Shown here piece after piece: positions 7,166-14,758 of a stretch of DNA of 47,247 bases. The stretch comes from Phycisphaeraceae bacterium. GTDB lineage: Bacteria > Planctomycetota > Phycisphaerae > Phycisphaerales > Zrk34. Location: assembly GCA_028282805.1 (NCBI GenBank), contig JANQHD010000050.1:1-47247 (forward strand), in the 5' to 3' direction. The number at the start of each line of letters is the position of its first letter. The first letter of the stretch is position 1. The translations under genes were made by a program, and so were the position numbers. Below the pieces are notes generated by a model that saw nothing but the letters and a program-made list of their open reading frames with translations, had not been told where the DNA came from and did no database searches.

Positions 7166-9490
7166 ATGGGCGATCGTCTGGCGAAGAAGGTTCTGGTCAT
7201 CGGTTGGGACGCGGCCGACTGGAAGCACATCCAACCCCTGCTCGACAAGGGGTGGATGCCCAACCTCCAGAAACTCATGGACCGCGGGGCCTACGGCAAC
7301 CTCGCCACGCTCCAACCCATCCTCTCGCCCATGCTCTGGAACTCCGCCGCCACCGGTAAACGCCCCTACAAGCACGGCATCCACGGGTTCATCGAACCCC
7401 TGCCCGACGGCAAGGGCATCCGCCCCTCCGCTTCCACCACGCGCAAGTGCAAGGCCATCTGGAACATCCTCACCCAGCAGGGCTACACCGCCAACGTCGT
7501 CGGTTGGTTCTGCGGCCACCCCGCCGAGCCGATCAACGGCATCTGCATCAGCGAGATGTTCCAGAAGGTCTCGGTGCGCGGCCACGGCGAGTCGCCCGAC
7601 CCCGGCAACTGGCCGCTGCCCGACGGCGTGGTGCACCCCGAGTCGTTGCGCGACGAGATCGCCGACCTGCGCCTGCACCCGACGGAGCTGACGGAGGAGG
7701 AGATCCTGCCGTTCATCCCCAAGGCGTCGAAGATCGACCAGGAAAAGGACCGCCGGTTGCAGGTGTTCGCCAAGCTGTTCTGCGAGATGGTGTCGGTGCA
7801 CGCCGCGGCCACGTTCGCCGCCGAGGCCAACGACTGGGACTTCATGGCCTGCTACTACGACAGCGTGGATCACTTCTGCCACGCGTTCATGGAGTACCAC
7901 CCGCCGCAGATGGCGCACGTCAAGGACGAAGACTTCGAGGTCTACCAGGACATCATCACCAACGTCTACCGGTTCCACGACCTGATCCTCGGGCGCCTGG
8001 TGGAGCTGGCGGGCGAGGACACGACGGTTATTTTGTGCTCGGACCACGGCTTCCAGTGCGACCACCTGCGGCCGAAGTCGACGCCGCGCGAGCCGGCCGG
8101 GCCCGCGGTGTGGCACCGCGAGTACGGGGTCATCGTGATGGCCGGGCCCGGCATCAAGCGGGGCGAGGTGATCCACGGCGCGTCGCTGATCGACATCACG
8201 CCCACGGTGCTGACGCTGATGGGCGAGCCGGTCGGCGAGGACATGGACGGCAAGCCGCTGGTGCAGGCGTTCGACGAACCCGTGTGGGTGCAGCGCATCG
8301 CTTCGTGGGACGACGTCGCCGGCGAATGCGGCATGCACGACACGTCGAAGCGCGAAGACCCGTTCGAGGCGCGCGAGGCGATCAAGCAACTGGTCGAACT
8401 CGGCTACATCGACCCGCCCGATGAGAACGAGGAGAAGGCGGCGCAGAACGCTGCGCAGGAGGCGAAGTACAACGTCGCCCGCGCGTACCTCGACGGCGGG
8501 CTGATCGGCGAGGCCACCGAGCTGTTGGCCGAGCTTTACGAGGCGAACCCCGAGGAGCACCGCTACGGCCTTCAGCTGGCGCGTTGTTACCTGGCGCAGC
8601 GCCGGTACCACGACGCGCGGGAGTTGGGGCACCTGTTGCTCGATCGCGCTGATCGGAAGCAGAGGGAGACCGCCGAGGCCGCGGAGGCCCGGGCCAAGGA
8701 GCTGGACGAGCGCGGCGACGAGCTGCTCGACGAAGCGCGCAAGGCGGCGCGCGAGGCGTACGAGAAGGCGGTGGCGCAGGAGAAGGAAGAGGCCGAGAAG
8801 GAGGGCCGTGACCCACGCGAGATGCGGCCGATCGACCAGTTCATCACGCGCGAGCGGCTTGAGAAGCAGCGCGACCACCTGGCCACCATGGCCGAGCGCT
8901 TGCGCCACAGCGACCCGAAGGTGACGCCGTCGGCGCACCTGCTGATCGGCACGCTGGAGTTCGGCGAGCGGAACATCGACGCGGCGCTGGAGCACCTGCT
9001 GGCCGCCGAGCGGGCCGAGCCGCGCCTGCCGGGCCTGCACAACCAGCTGGGGCAGGTGTACCTGCGGATGCGGCGGAACGCCGAGGCGCGGCGCGCGTTC
9101 GCCAAGGCGCTGGAGATCGACGGCGACAGCGCCACCGCGCACGAGGGCATGGCGTCGGCGCTGCACCGGCTGGAAGAACACGAGCAGGCCGTCGACCACG
9201 CGCTGACGGCGGTGGAGCTGATGCACAACATGCCCCGCGCGCACCTGCGGTTAGGTGTGACGCTCAACGGCCTGGGCCTGTACGAGCAGGCGACGCGGGC
9301 GTTCGAGACCTGCCTCAAGCTCGCGCCCATGACCGGCGCCGCCCACCGTTGGCTGTCGCGCATCTACCAGAACCGTTTGCACAAGCCCGACCTGGCCGCC
9401 GAGCACCGGCTCAAGGCCGAGCAGATCCGCAAATGGCGCATCGAACGCCGCCGCGAACGCCTGGCTGCGCAGGAAAATGAAAACGCTTAG
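7166..9490 (+). CDS. Alkaline-phosphatase-superfamily protein with C-terminal TPR repeats
   Basis: The protein has 774 residues. Residues about 8-400 have the fold of type I phosphodiesterases/nucleotide pyrophosphatases: VLVIGWDAADWKHI (first metal Asp), the segment LSPMLWNSAATGKRPYKHGI around the expected nucleophile, YYDSVDHFCHAF, VILCSDHGFQCDH and a later HREYG. From residue about 420 to the end there are tetratricopeptide repeats, for example LGQVYLRMRRNAEARRAFAKAL and LGLYEQATRAFETCLKLAP, with a charged coiled-coil-like insert near 500-570. No signal peptide is present, so it should be cytosolic. Start ATG 7166 has GGGAGG 9 bases upstream. Similar fusions are common in Planctomycetota; the substrate is not known. 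It is a single-gene unit preceded by an intrinsic terminator. Confidence 0.8.
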   Translation: MGDRLAKKVLVIGWDAADWKHIQPLLDKGWMPNLQKLMDRGAYGNLATLQPILSPMLWNSAATGKRPYKHGIHGFIEPLPDGKGIRPSASTTRKCKAIWNILTQQGYTANVVGWFCGHPAEPINGICISEMFQKVSVRGHGESPDPGNWPLPDGVVHPESLRDEIADLRLHPTELTEEEILPFIPKASKIDQEKDRRLQVFAKLFCEMVSVHAAATFAAEANDWDFMACYYDSVDHFCHAFMEYHPPQMAHVKDEDFEVYQDIITNVYRFHDLILGRLVELAGEDTTVILCSDHGFQCDHLRPKSTPREPAGPAVWHREYGVIVMAGPGIKRGEVIHGASLIDITPTVLTLMGEPVGEDMDGKPLVQAFDEPVWVQRIASWDDVAGECGMHDTSKREDPFEAREAIKQLVELGYIDPPDENEEKAAQNAAQEAKYNVARAYLDGGLIGEATELLAELYEANPEEHRYGLQLARCYLAQRRYHDARELGHLLLDRADRKQRETAEAAEARAKELDERGDELLDEARKAAREAYEKAVAQEKEEAEKEGRDPREMRPIDQFITRERLEKQRDHLATMAERLRHSDPKVTPSAHLLIGTLEFGERNIDAALEHLLAAERAEPRLPGLHNQLGQVYLRMRRNAEARRAFAKALEIDGDSATAHEGMASALHRLEEHEQAVDHALTAVELMHNMPRAHLRLGVTLNGLGLYEQATRAFETCLKLAPMTGAAHRWLSRIYQNRLHKPDLAAEHRLKAEQIRKWRIERRRERLAAQENENA

Positions 9491-9511
9491 CAGAGGTGTG
9501 GGCTTATCGTT

Positions 9512-9608
9512 TACCACAAAGGCGCAAAGAAGCGCGAAGACACGGAGGTTGTTTTTGGTAACCCCAAAATAACTTTGCGCCTTCGCGCTCCTTTGCGCCT
9601 TTGCGGTA
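9512..9608. repeat. Long imperfect palindromic repeat, family A copy 1
   Basis: The left arm begins TACCACAAAGGCGCAAAG and the right arm ends CTTTGCGCCTTTGCGGTA; the arms are imperfect reverse complements around an AT-rich loop. Similar elements occur at 14102 and 14605. It fills the space between two convergent genes and could act as a bidirectional terminator. Confidence 0.75.
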
Positions 9609-9610
9609 TA

Positions 9611-10195
9611 TCAAGCCCGGTTCCGATAGAGGTCCGGGTCGATCACCGTCATCATGCGGTCGACGGCGTCGCCATCGAGCCCGAGCAGCGTCGCGACGCG
9701 CTCGGCCGCAGCGCGGTCGCCGGCGAGCAGTTCGTTGTAGCTGACGTCGACCGATTCGAACGCGTCGTTAGCCGCGAGGTGCGCTTCGATCTTTTCCATC
9801 TGCTGCGCGAACACGCGCTTCATGGCCTCGGCGGGCAGGTCGCCGCCGCCCTTGCCCTGGCGCTCGAGCATCTTCGCCTGGCTGGCCAGGATCTCGTCGG
9901 GCTCGCGCCGCATCATGACCACCTTGTACCGCCGGTCGGTCGGCAGGTCGGCCAGCAGCAGGTGCACCATCTTGACGACCTTGCCGCCCGCGTCGTCGAG
10001 CCAGCCGGCGTCTTGCTTGGTCTGCTTGACCGGTTCGAACTCGTAGTAGCCCTTGGGGTTGTCTTCGTCGGCGGCCCGGACGCCATCGGTCAGCACCGCC
10101 AGCCCCGCCGCCTCGAGCATCTTCATCATCATGCTCGTGCCCGACCGCGGCAGGCCGGACACGACGATCACCGTTTGTGCGTCGTTTTGGGTCAT
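9611..10195 (-). CDS. Sulfotransferase-family protein
   Basis: The protein has 194 residues. It starts with a PAPS-binding loop typical of sulfotransferases, VIVVSGLPRSGTSMMMKMLE (residues 9-28), and has later the 3'-phosphate-binding-like segment YKVVMMRREPDEILASQ. The family transfers sulfate from PAPS to hydroxyl or amine groups; short bacterial members like this are often called sulfotransferase family or P-loop proteins and their acceptors are unknown. The ATG at 10193-10195 is chosen because the PAPS loop follows at once; the frame runs further upstream without a ribosome site. A TATAAT (10203-10208, minus strand) ends 7 bases before this ATG, so the transcript may be leaderless. It is divergent from the aroF leader. 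Confidence 0.8.
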   Translation of the reverse strand: MTQNDAQTVIVVSGLPRSGTSMMMKMLEAAGLAVLTDGVRAADEDNPKGYYEFEPVKQTKQDAGWLDDAGGKVVKMVHLLLADLPTDRRYKVVMMRREPDEILASQAKMLERQGKGGGDLPAEAMKRVFAQQMEKIEAHLAANDAFESVDVSYNELLAGDRAAAERVATLLGLDGDAVDRMMTVIDPDLYRNRA

Positions 10196-10243
10196 GGCGG
10201 GGATTATAACGAGGCGGACCCAGAAATACGCGAGAAAATGGGC

Positions 10244-10271
10244 TTGACCCCGCCCGATTGAATGCCATAAT
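10244..10271 (+). promoter_or_regulatory. Promoter of the aroF leader
   Basis: TTGACC (10244-10249) and CATAAT (10266-10271) are spaced by 16 bases. Transcription would begin near 10278, only one to three bases before the leader-peptide ATG at 10280. Confidence 0.65.
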
Positions 10272-10279
10272 TGGGCATC

Positions 10280-10363
10280 ATGTTGACGCGGTTCTTCTAT
10301 TTTGTGTGGCGATTTATCGGCGGCCCCAGGCCCGTCCCGGTACGCGTACGCAGTAGGAGGTAA
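10280..10363 (+). CDS. Aromatic-rich leader peptide of aroF (attenuation)
   Basis: This 27-codon ORF begins MLTRFFYFVWRFIG and ends in an Arg/Val-rich tail before TAA 10361-10363. Six of codons 5-12 encode Phe, Tyr or Trp, the end products of the pathway that starts with the enzyme encoded downstream. An intrinsic terminator follows 27 bases later. This is the layout of amino-acid attenuators: ribosome stalling at aromatic codons when charged tRNA is short would favour read-through into aroF. There is no Shine-Dalgarno site, and the likely transcription start almost touches the ATG, so translation may be leaderless. The inference is from position and codon content; no antiterminator pairing was worked out. 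Confidence 0.75.
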   Translation: MLTRFFYFVWRFIGGPRPVPVRVRSRR

Positions 10364-10389
10364 CCCCCGCACAACCTTCGTTTGCGATG

Positions 10390-10418
10390 CCCCGAGGCGA
10401 GCCGCCTCGGGGTTTTTT
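10390..10418 (+). terminator. Attenuator terminator upstream of aroF
   Basis: CCCCGAGGCG (10390-10399), loop AGC, CGCCTCGGGG (10403-10412), then six T residues form a perfect 10-bp intrinsic terminator. It sits between the aromatic leader peptide and the aroF start. Confidence 0.9.
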
Positions 10419-10504
10419 GTTTGTTGGAACGCCACGAAATGGTCGAAACCACATTAAGCACCCGCGCCCGACGCCCCCACGCCGCGCGCCCAAGGAGCAA
10501 GCCC

Positions 10505-11542
10505 ATGATCGTCGTCATGCAACCCGGCGCCTCGCAGGAGCAGATCGATTACGTCGTCAACCGCGTCCACGAGATGGGCCTCCGCGACCAGGTCATCAAC
10601 GGCACCGAGCTGTCCGTCGTGGCCGTGATCGGCGACGACCGCAAGAAGGACCGGCAGGTGTTCGAGACGTTGCCGGGCGTGCAAAAGGTCGTCAACATCC
10701 TCGCGCCGTACAAGCTGTCGAGCGCGGAGGTCAAACCGGACCGGACCACCGTGGCCATCAGCGACGACTGCGTGGTGGGCGGCAGGCAGGTGCCGGTGAT
10801 CGCCGGGCCGTGCAGCGTCGAGGGCGAGGACCACATCCTCGAGTGCGCCCGCGCCGTCAAGGCCGCCGGCGCCACCGCGCTGCGCGGCGGCGCGTTCAAG
10901 CCCCGCACCAACCCGTATTCCTTCCAAGGCCACGGCGAAGACGGCCTGAAGATGCTCGACCACGCCCGCGCCGAGACCGGCCTGGCCATCGTCACCGAGG
11001 TCGTGACGCCCGCCGACGTCGAGCGCGTCGCCGAGTACGCCGACTGCCTGCAGATCGGCACCCGCAACGCGCAAAACTACGAACTGCTCAAGGCCTGCGG
11101 CCAACAACCGCGGGCCGTTTTGTTCAAGCGCGGCATGGCCATGACCATCGACGAGTACCTGCTCGCCGCCGAGTACATCCTCGACGCCGGCAACCCCAAC
11201 GTGATCCTCTGCGAGCGCGGCATCCGCACCTTCGAAAACCACGTCCGTAACACGCTCTCCCTCGCCGCCGTCGCCGAGGTGCACAAGCGCAGCCACCTGC
11301 CGATCACCGCCGACCCGTCGCACGGCTCGGGCCACGCCCACCTCGTGCCGTCGCTGACCTACGCCTCGGTCGCCGCGGGCGCCGACGCGATCATCCTCGA
11401 GGTGCACCCCGACCCACAGCACGCCCTGACCGACGGCGCGCAATCGCTCACCCCCGCCGAGTTCACCGAGATGATGCCCGTGATGGCGCGCATCGCCGAA
11501 TCCATCGGCCGCGCCCTCGCCCCCGCGCCCGTCAACGTGTAA
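10505..11542 (+). CDS. aroF: 3-deoxy-7-phosphoheptulonate (DAHP) synthase, type I beta
   Basis: The enzyme condenses phosphoenolpyruvate and erythrose 4-phosphate, the first step of the shikimate pathway to Phe, Tyr and Trp. The protein has 345 residues. Residues 1-70 form a ferredoxin-like regulatory domain (MIVVMQPGASQEQID...), as in the Thermotoga-type enzyme where Tyr or Phe binds. The TIM-barrel follows, with IAGPCSVEG (99-107), LRGGAFKPRTNPYSFQG (126-142), TEVV, GTRNAQN, LFKRGM, CERGIRTFE and ADPSHGSGH. ATG 10505 has AAGGAG upstream; a longer frame runs back through the terminator and is not real. It is preceded by an aromatic leader peptide and terminator, so expression is likely attenuated by aromatic amino acids as well as feedback-controlled. 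Confidence 0.95.
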   Translation: MIVVMQPGASQEQIDYVVNRVHEMGLRDQVINGTELSVVAVIGDDRKKDRQVFETLPGVQKVVNILAPYKLSSAEVKPDRTTVAISDDCVVGGRQVPVIAGPCSVEGEDHILECARAVKAAGATALRGGAFKPRTNPYSFQGHGEDGLKMLDHARAETGLAIVTEVVTPADVERVAEYADCLQIGTRNAQNYELLKACGQQPRAVLFKRGMAMTIDEYLLAAEYILDAGNPNVILCERGIRTFENHVRNTLSLAAVAEVHKRSHLPITADPSHGSGHAHLVPSLTYASVAAGADAIILEVHPDPQHALTDGAQSLTPAEFTEMMPVMARIAESIGRALAPAPVNV

Positions 11543-11550
11543 ACGAACCC

Positions 11551-11583
11551 AAGCCGGACCGTAGCGCAGCGCAGGTCCGGATC
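11551..11583 (+). repeat. 33-bp hairpin repeat, family B copy 1
   Basis: The core CCGGACC-TAGCGCAGCGCA-GGTCCGG type palindrome follows the aroF stop codon. The exact reverse complement of all 33 bases is at 14717-14749. Confidence 0.85.
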
Positions 11584-11589
11584 GCAAAC

Positions 11590-12300
11590 TCAGTAAGCAG
11601 ACCCGCCCGCCCCGCCGTTCACGATCGCCACGCCCGCCGAGCACCCCAGGCGCGTCGCGCCGGCCTCGATCATCGCCGCCGCGTCGGCCCACGTGCGGAT
11701 GCCGCCCGAGGCCTTGACGCCGAGCCCCTCGCCGTAGTCGGCCATGAGCTCCACCGCCTCGGCCGTCGCGCCGCCCGCGGGGTGAAAGCCGGTCGAGGTC
11801 TTCACGAAGTCGCACCCCGCCGCCTTCGCCGCGAGGCACGCGGCCTCGATGCGCCGCTCGGCCAGGCCCGCGTCGCCCGTCGCCATCAGTGCCGCCGACT
11901 CGATGATCACCTTCACCAACACGTGGGGATTGGTTTCCTTCGACGCGGCGACGACCGCCTCGAACTCCGCGGTCGCCGCGTCGAGGTCGCAGCCCAGCAG
12001 GTACGGCAGGTGGGCCACGAAATCGATCTCCTGCGCCCCCGATTTGACCGCGACCGTCGCCTCGCTGCACTTGACCGTCAGGTCGTTGGCCCCCAGCGGG
12101 AAGCCCACCACGGCGCACGTCTTGACCCCGCTGCCGGCGAGCTTGCCGCTGACCATGGGCGCGAACACCGGGTTGACGCACACGCTGGCGAACCTGTGCT
12201 CGAGCGCCTCGTCGACCACCCGTTGCACGTCCGCCCACACGGCCTCGGCCTTGAGCACGGTGTGATCGATCATCGCGGCGACTTCGCTCGGCTGCGGCAT
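11590..12300 (-). CDS. deoC: Deoxyribose-phosphate aldolase
   Basis: The enzyme splits 2-deoxyribose 5-phosphate to glyceraldehyde 3-phosphate and acetaldehyde in deoxynucleoside catabolism. The protein has 236 residues with family motifs in order: IDHTVLKAEA (11-20), VCVNP (40-44), VVGFPLG (64-70), EIDFVAHL (91-98; EIDMV-N is usual), VLVKVIIES (127-135), FVKTSTGF (165-172) with Schiff-base Lys167, and VKASGGIR (195-202) with the proton-relay Lys196. The ATG at 12298-12300 has GGAGG 8 bases upstream; a TTG 15 bases earlier overlaps that site and is rejected. The QueC-like gene lies 74 bases upstream on the same strand. Confidence 0.93.
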   Translation of the reverse strand: MPQPSEVAAMIDHTVLKAEAVWADVQRVVDEALEHRFASVCVNPVFAPMVSGKLAGSGVKTCAVVGFPLGANDLTVKCSEATVAVKSGAQEIDFVAHLPYLLGCDLDAATAEFEAVVAASKETNPHVLVKVIIESAALMATGDAGLAERRIEAACLAAKAAGCDFVKTSTGFHPAGGATAEAVELMADYGEGLGVKASGGIRTWADAAAMIEAGATRLGCSAGVAIVNGGAGGSAY

Positions 12301-12374
12301 AACGGTGACCTCCAATCCAACATCATACCGCCAGACGCCGCAGCGCAGCGAGGCCGGTTATAAGAACGATGTCA

Positions 12375-12995
12375 TCAGTTGTTCTGGGCCGGCCGGGCGT
12401 CGAACAGCGGGTCGCCGACGTGCGCCGCGGCGAAGGCGGCGGCGCGCTGGCGGCACGACGCGCACTCGCCGCACGGCGAAGGGCTCGACGACTGGCACGT
12501 ACGCGACAACCGCCACGGCACGTCCATCTGTTCGCCGGCCTGCACGACCTGTTCGAGGGTCATGTCGATCAACGGCGTCTCCACCGTCAGCGTGCGGCCG
12601 GTCTCGACCTGCGCGGTGTGCTCGAGCATGACCAACGTCTCGGTGATGCGCGAGACGACCTCGAAGTCTTCGCCGCACGAGATGGGCCAGACGATCTTCA
12701 GCGCGCCCAGCCGCACGGCCTGCGCCGCGGCGACGGACAGCAGCTGCAGCTGCGCCAGCGGCGCACCGGCGCTCCCGCCCTGGGTTTCGTGACGCACGTG
12801 CTCGCAGCTCAACTCGCAGCGGAACGCCGGCTCAAAGTGCTCGGCCTGGCGGACGAACGCGGCGCGGTGGTGCGCGTCGCTGGCCCGGCCGTCGTGCACG
12901 TAAAGCCAGGCCACGCCCTCTTGGCCGAGCGTTCCCGCGGCGACGAGCGACCGCATCCCCCCGCTGTTGAGTAGTAACGTGTGGATCTCGCGCAT
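12375..12995 (-). CDS. QueC-like ATP-pyrophosphatase family protein with altered P-loop
   Basis: The protein has 206 residues and resembles 7-cyano-7-deazaguanine synthase (QueC), which makes the queuosine/archaeosine precursor preQ0. Seen: an N-terminal loop LLLNSGGMRS (7-16) at the place of the SGGMDS ATP loop, and a C-terminal zinc-site pattern C-x7-C-x2-C-x2-C (CQSSSPSPCGECASC) like that of QueC. The middle has VWPISCGEDFEVVSRI where QueC has a GAN-x-D-x-SGYPDCR segment. The Asp-to-Arg change in the P-loop and the loss of that segment mean it may act on another substrate. ATG 12993-12995 is chosen because the P-loop follows closely; a longer frame begins at 13034. Confidence 0.65.
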   Translation of the reverse strand: MREIHTLLLNSGGMRSLVAAGTLGQEGVAWLYVHDGRASDAHHRAAFVRQAEHFEPAFRCELSCEHVRHETQGGSAGAPLAQLQLLSVAAAQAVRLGALKIVWPISCGEDFEVVSRITETLVMLEHTAQVETGRTLTVETPLIDMTLEQVVQAGEQMDVPWRLSRTCQSSSPSPCGECASCRQRAAAFAAAHVGDPLFDARPAQNN

Positions 12996-13099
12996 GGACA
13001 ACCTCGTTTGCGACCCACGAACGTTATCGGCCAAACCGCCGGCGAATCGTTATAATCGCCGCCCCGCTCGCGACGTGATTTAACGACAGGAGCCCATCG

Positions 13100-14092
13100 A
13101 TGCCCCACGACTACCCGAAGGAACTGACCGCCGCCGTCGCCGCCGTCCGCGCCGCCTCCGCTTTGTGCGCGGCGGTGCAGGCGCAGATCTCGCCCGAGGT
13201 CCTGGAGAAGAAAGACCGCAGCCCCGTGACCGTCGCCGACTTCGGCAGCCAGGCGCTGGTGTGCAAGGCCATCCGCCAAGCGTTCCCCAACGACCCGATC
13301 ATCGCCGAGGAAGACGCCGGGGCGCTTCGGGAAACCGAAAACACCGAGTTGCTCGACCGCGTCGTGGCCAACGTGCGCTCGCAAGAGCCTGGCGCGAGCG
13401 CCGACGACGTGTGCCGGTGGATCGACTTCGGCGGCGCATCGGAGTACGCCGACCGGTATTGGACGCTCGACCCGATCGACGGCACGAAGGGCTTCCTGCG
13501 CAAGGAACAGTACGCCGTGTCGCTGGCGCTGATCGTGGACGGGAAGATCACCGTCGCGGCGCTGGGTTGCCCGAACCTGCCGGAGACGGTCGACGGCGCC
13601 GGCCCGCGCGGCGCGATCTTTACCGCCGTCGCGGGCCAGGGCGCCTCGGTCATCGCGCATAACTACGACACGGCGCAGCCGATCAAGGTGTCGGACACGG
13701 CCGACCCCGCCGACGCGCGGTTCTGCGAGTCGGTCGAGTCGGGCCATTCGTCGCACGGCGACAGCGAGACCATCGCCTCGCAGCTGAACATCACCAACCC
13801 GCCGGTGCGGCTCGACAGCCAGGCGAAGTACGCGACCGTGGCGCGCGGCGAGGCCGACATCTACCTCCGACTGCCCACGCGCAAGGACTACGTCGAGCGC
13901 ATCTGGGACCACGCCGGCGGCGTGCTCGTCGTGCAGGAAGCCGGCGGCACCGTCACCGACGTGCTCGGCAAGGGCCTGGAGTTCACCCACGGCAAGGGCC
14001 TGGAGAACAACAAGGGCGTCATCGTCACCAACGGTAAGCTCCACGACGCGGTGCTGGCCGTGGTCGAGGAACTCGGCATCGGCCGGGACTGA
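13100..14092 (+). CDS. HAL2/CysQ-like 3'(2'),5'-bisphosphate nucleotidase (inositol monophosphatase family)
   Basis: The protein has 330 residues with the lithium-sensitive phosphatase signatures: KDRSPVTVADFGSQA near residue 35, IIAEEDAG for metal binding, WTLDPIDGTKGFLRKEQYA (DPIDGT, metal and phosphate site) and IWDHAGGVLVVQEAGG. An insert between EED and DPIDGT and the phrase ALGCPNLP are as in eukaryotic-type HAL2 and plant SAL1 proteins, which hydrolyse PAP, the by-product of PAPS-dependent sulfation. That would fit the sulfotransferase at 9611 in the same window, though they are not in one operon. ATG 13100 has AGGAG 8 bases upstream, and TATAAT lies at 13051-13056. Confidence 0.87.
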   Translation: MPHDYPKELTAAVAAVRAASALCAAVQAQISPEVLEKKDRSPVTVADFGSQALVCKAIRQAFPNDPIIAEEDAGALRETENTELLDRVVANVRSQEPGASADDVCRWIDFGGASEYADRYWTLDPIDGTKGFLRKEQYAVSLALIVDGKITVAALGCPNLPETVDGAGPRGAIFTAVAGQGASVIAHNYDTAQPIKVSDTADPADARFCESVESGHSSHGDSETIASQLNITNPPVRLDSQAKYATVARGEADIYLRLPTRKDYVERIWDHAGGVLVVQEAGGTVTDVLGKGLEFTHGKGLENNKGVIVTNGKLHDAVLAVVEELGIGRD

Positions 14093-14101
14093 AAGGGACT
14101 A

Positions 14102-14168
14102 ACCACAGAGGCACAGAGACACAGAGATGTTTTTCTAGTAAGCCTCTGTGTCTCTGTGCCTCTGTGGT
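14102..14168. repeat. Perfect 25-bp inverted repeat, family A copy 2
   Basis: Bases 14102-14126 (ACCACAGAGGCACAGAG...) are the exact reverse complement of 14144-14168, with a 17-base loop. The right arm ends five bases before the next start codon, so the hairpin would cover any ribosome-binding site of that gene if it is in the transcript. Confidence 0.9.
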
Positions 14169-14173
14169 AAAAA

Positions 14174-14596
14174 ATGAACACTCCCACAACTCAACCCGAC
14201 TGGTTCGCCCGCAACTGGAAGTGGTTCGTGCCGCTGGCCGGCGGCATGGCGCTGCTGGCGGTCGTCAGCTGCGCCGGGGGGGTCTTCTTCTTCGCCATGC
14301 ACATGATCCGTTCGAGCGAGGTGCACGACATGGCGTTCGCGCGAGCCTCGCAGCACCCGGCGGTGGTCGAGCGCCTCGGCGAACCGGTCGAGGAAGGCCC
14401 GCTCGTGCTCGGCAGCGTCCACGTCAACTCCGACGGCTCGGGCGAAGCCGACCTGCAAATACCCATCAAGGGCCCTCACGGCAAGGCGCAGATCAACGTC
14501 GAAGCCACACGCACCGATGAGGTGTGGACCATGCACGTGCTCAACGTGGAGTTCGCCGACCCGTTTTACGTGATCCCGATCATCCCCGAACCGTAG
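14174..14596 (+). CDS. Small membrane-anchored protein, Coa1-like domain
   Basis: The protein has 140 residues: a short cytosolic N-terminus, one membrane helix (about 21-45, WFVPLAGGMALLAVVSCAGG), then a soluble domain with ASQHPAVVERLGEPVEEG, a Gly-Ser segment and IPIKGPHGKAQINVEATRTDEVWTMHVLNVEF. That pattern (LG-P, KG-G-A, W-x-L) resembles bacterial proteins assigned to the cytochrome oxidase assembly factor Coa1 family, whose bacterial role is not established. Start ATG 14174 lacks a Shine-Dalgarno site and lies just after the 25-bp inverted repeat, so its translation may be weak or controlled by the hairpin. Confidence 0.65.
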   Translation: MNTPTTQPDWFARNWKWFVPLAGGMALLAVVSCAGGVFFFAMHMIRSSEVHDMAFARASQHPAVVERLGEPVEEGPLVLGSVHVNSDGSGEADLQIPIKGPHGKAQINVEATRTDEVWTMHVLNVEFADPFYVIPIIPEP

Positions 14597-14604
14597 GACT
14601 CATT

Positions 14605-14702
14605 GACCACGAAGGCGCAAAGGAGCGCGGAGACGCAAAGGCTTCTTTTTATAAACAAAGAACAACCTTTGTGACTTTGCCCTGCTTTGCGCCTTTGTGG
14701 TA
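14605..14702. repeat. Imperfect palindromic repeat, family A copy 3
   Basis: The left arm starts GACCACGAAGGCGCAAAGGA and the right arm ends CTTTGCGCCTTTGTGGTA, around an AT-rich centre. It follows the Coa1-like gene and precedes a family B copy, in the gap between convergent genes. Confidence 0.75.
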
Positions 14703-14716
14703 GATACCTTCGCCAT

Positions 14717-14749
14717 GATCCGGACCTGCGCTGCGCTACGGTCCGGCTT
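14717..14749 (-). repeat. 33-bp hairpin repeat, family B copy 2
   Basis: This is the exact reverse complement of 11551-11583. It sits ten bases beyond the stop codon of the YmdB-like gene. Confidence 0.85.
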
Positions 14750-14758
14750 GTGCTCTGA

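Noticed and set aside
6878-9244. Minus-strand ORF of 788 codons
   Set aside because: Antisense to the phosphatase/TPR gene and the tRNA region; no ribosome site or domain.
10382-10504. N-terminal extension of aroF
   Set aside because: The extension reads through the intrinsic terminator; ATG 10505 has a good ribosome site and gives the standard family N-terminus.
10454-12238. Minus-strand ORF of 594 codons
   Set aside because: Overlaps aroF and deoC and is Gly/Arg-rich; a frame shadow.
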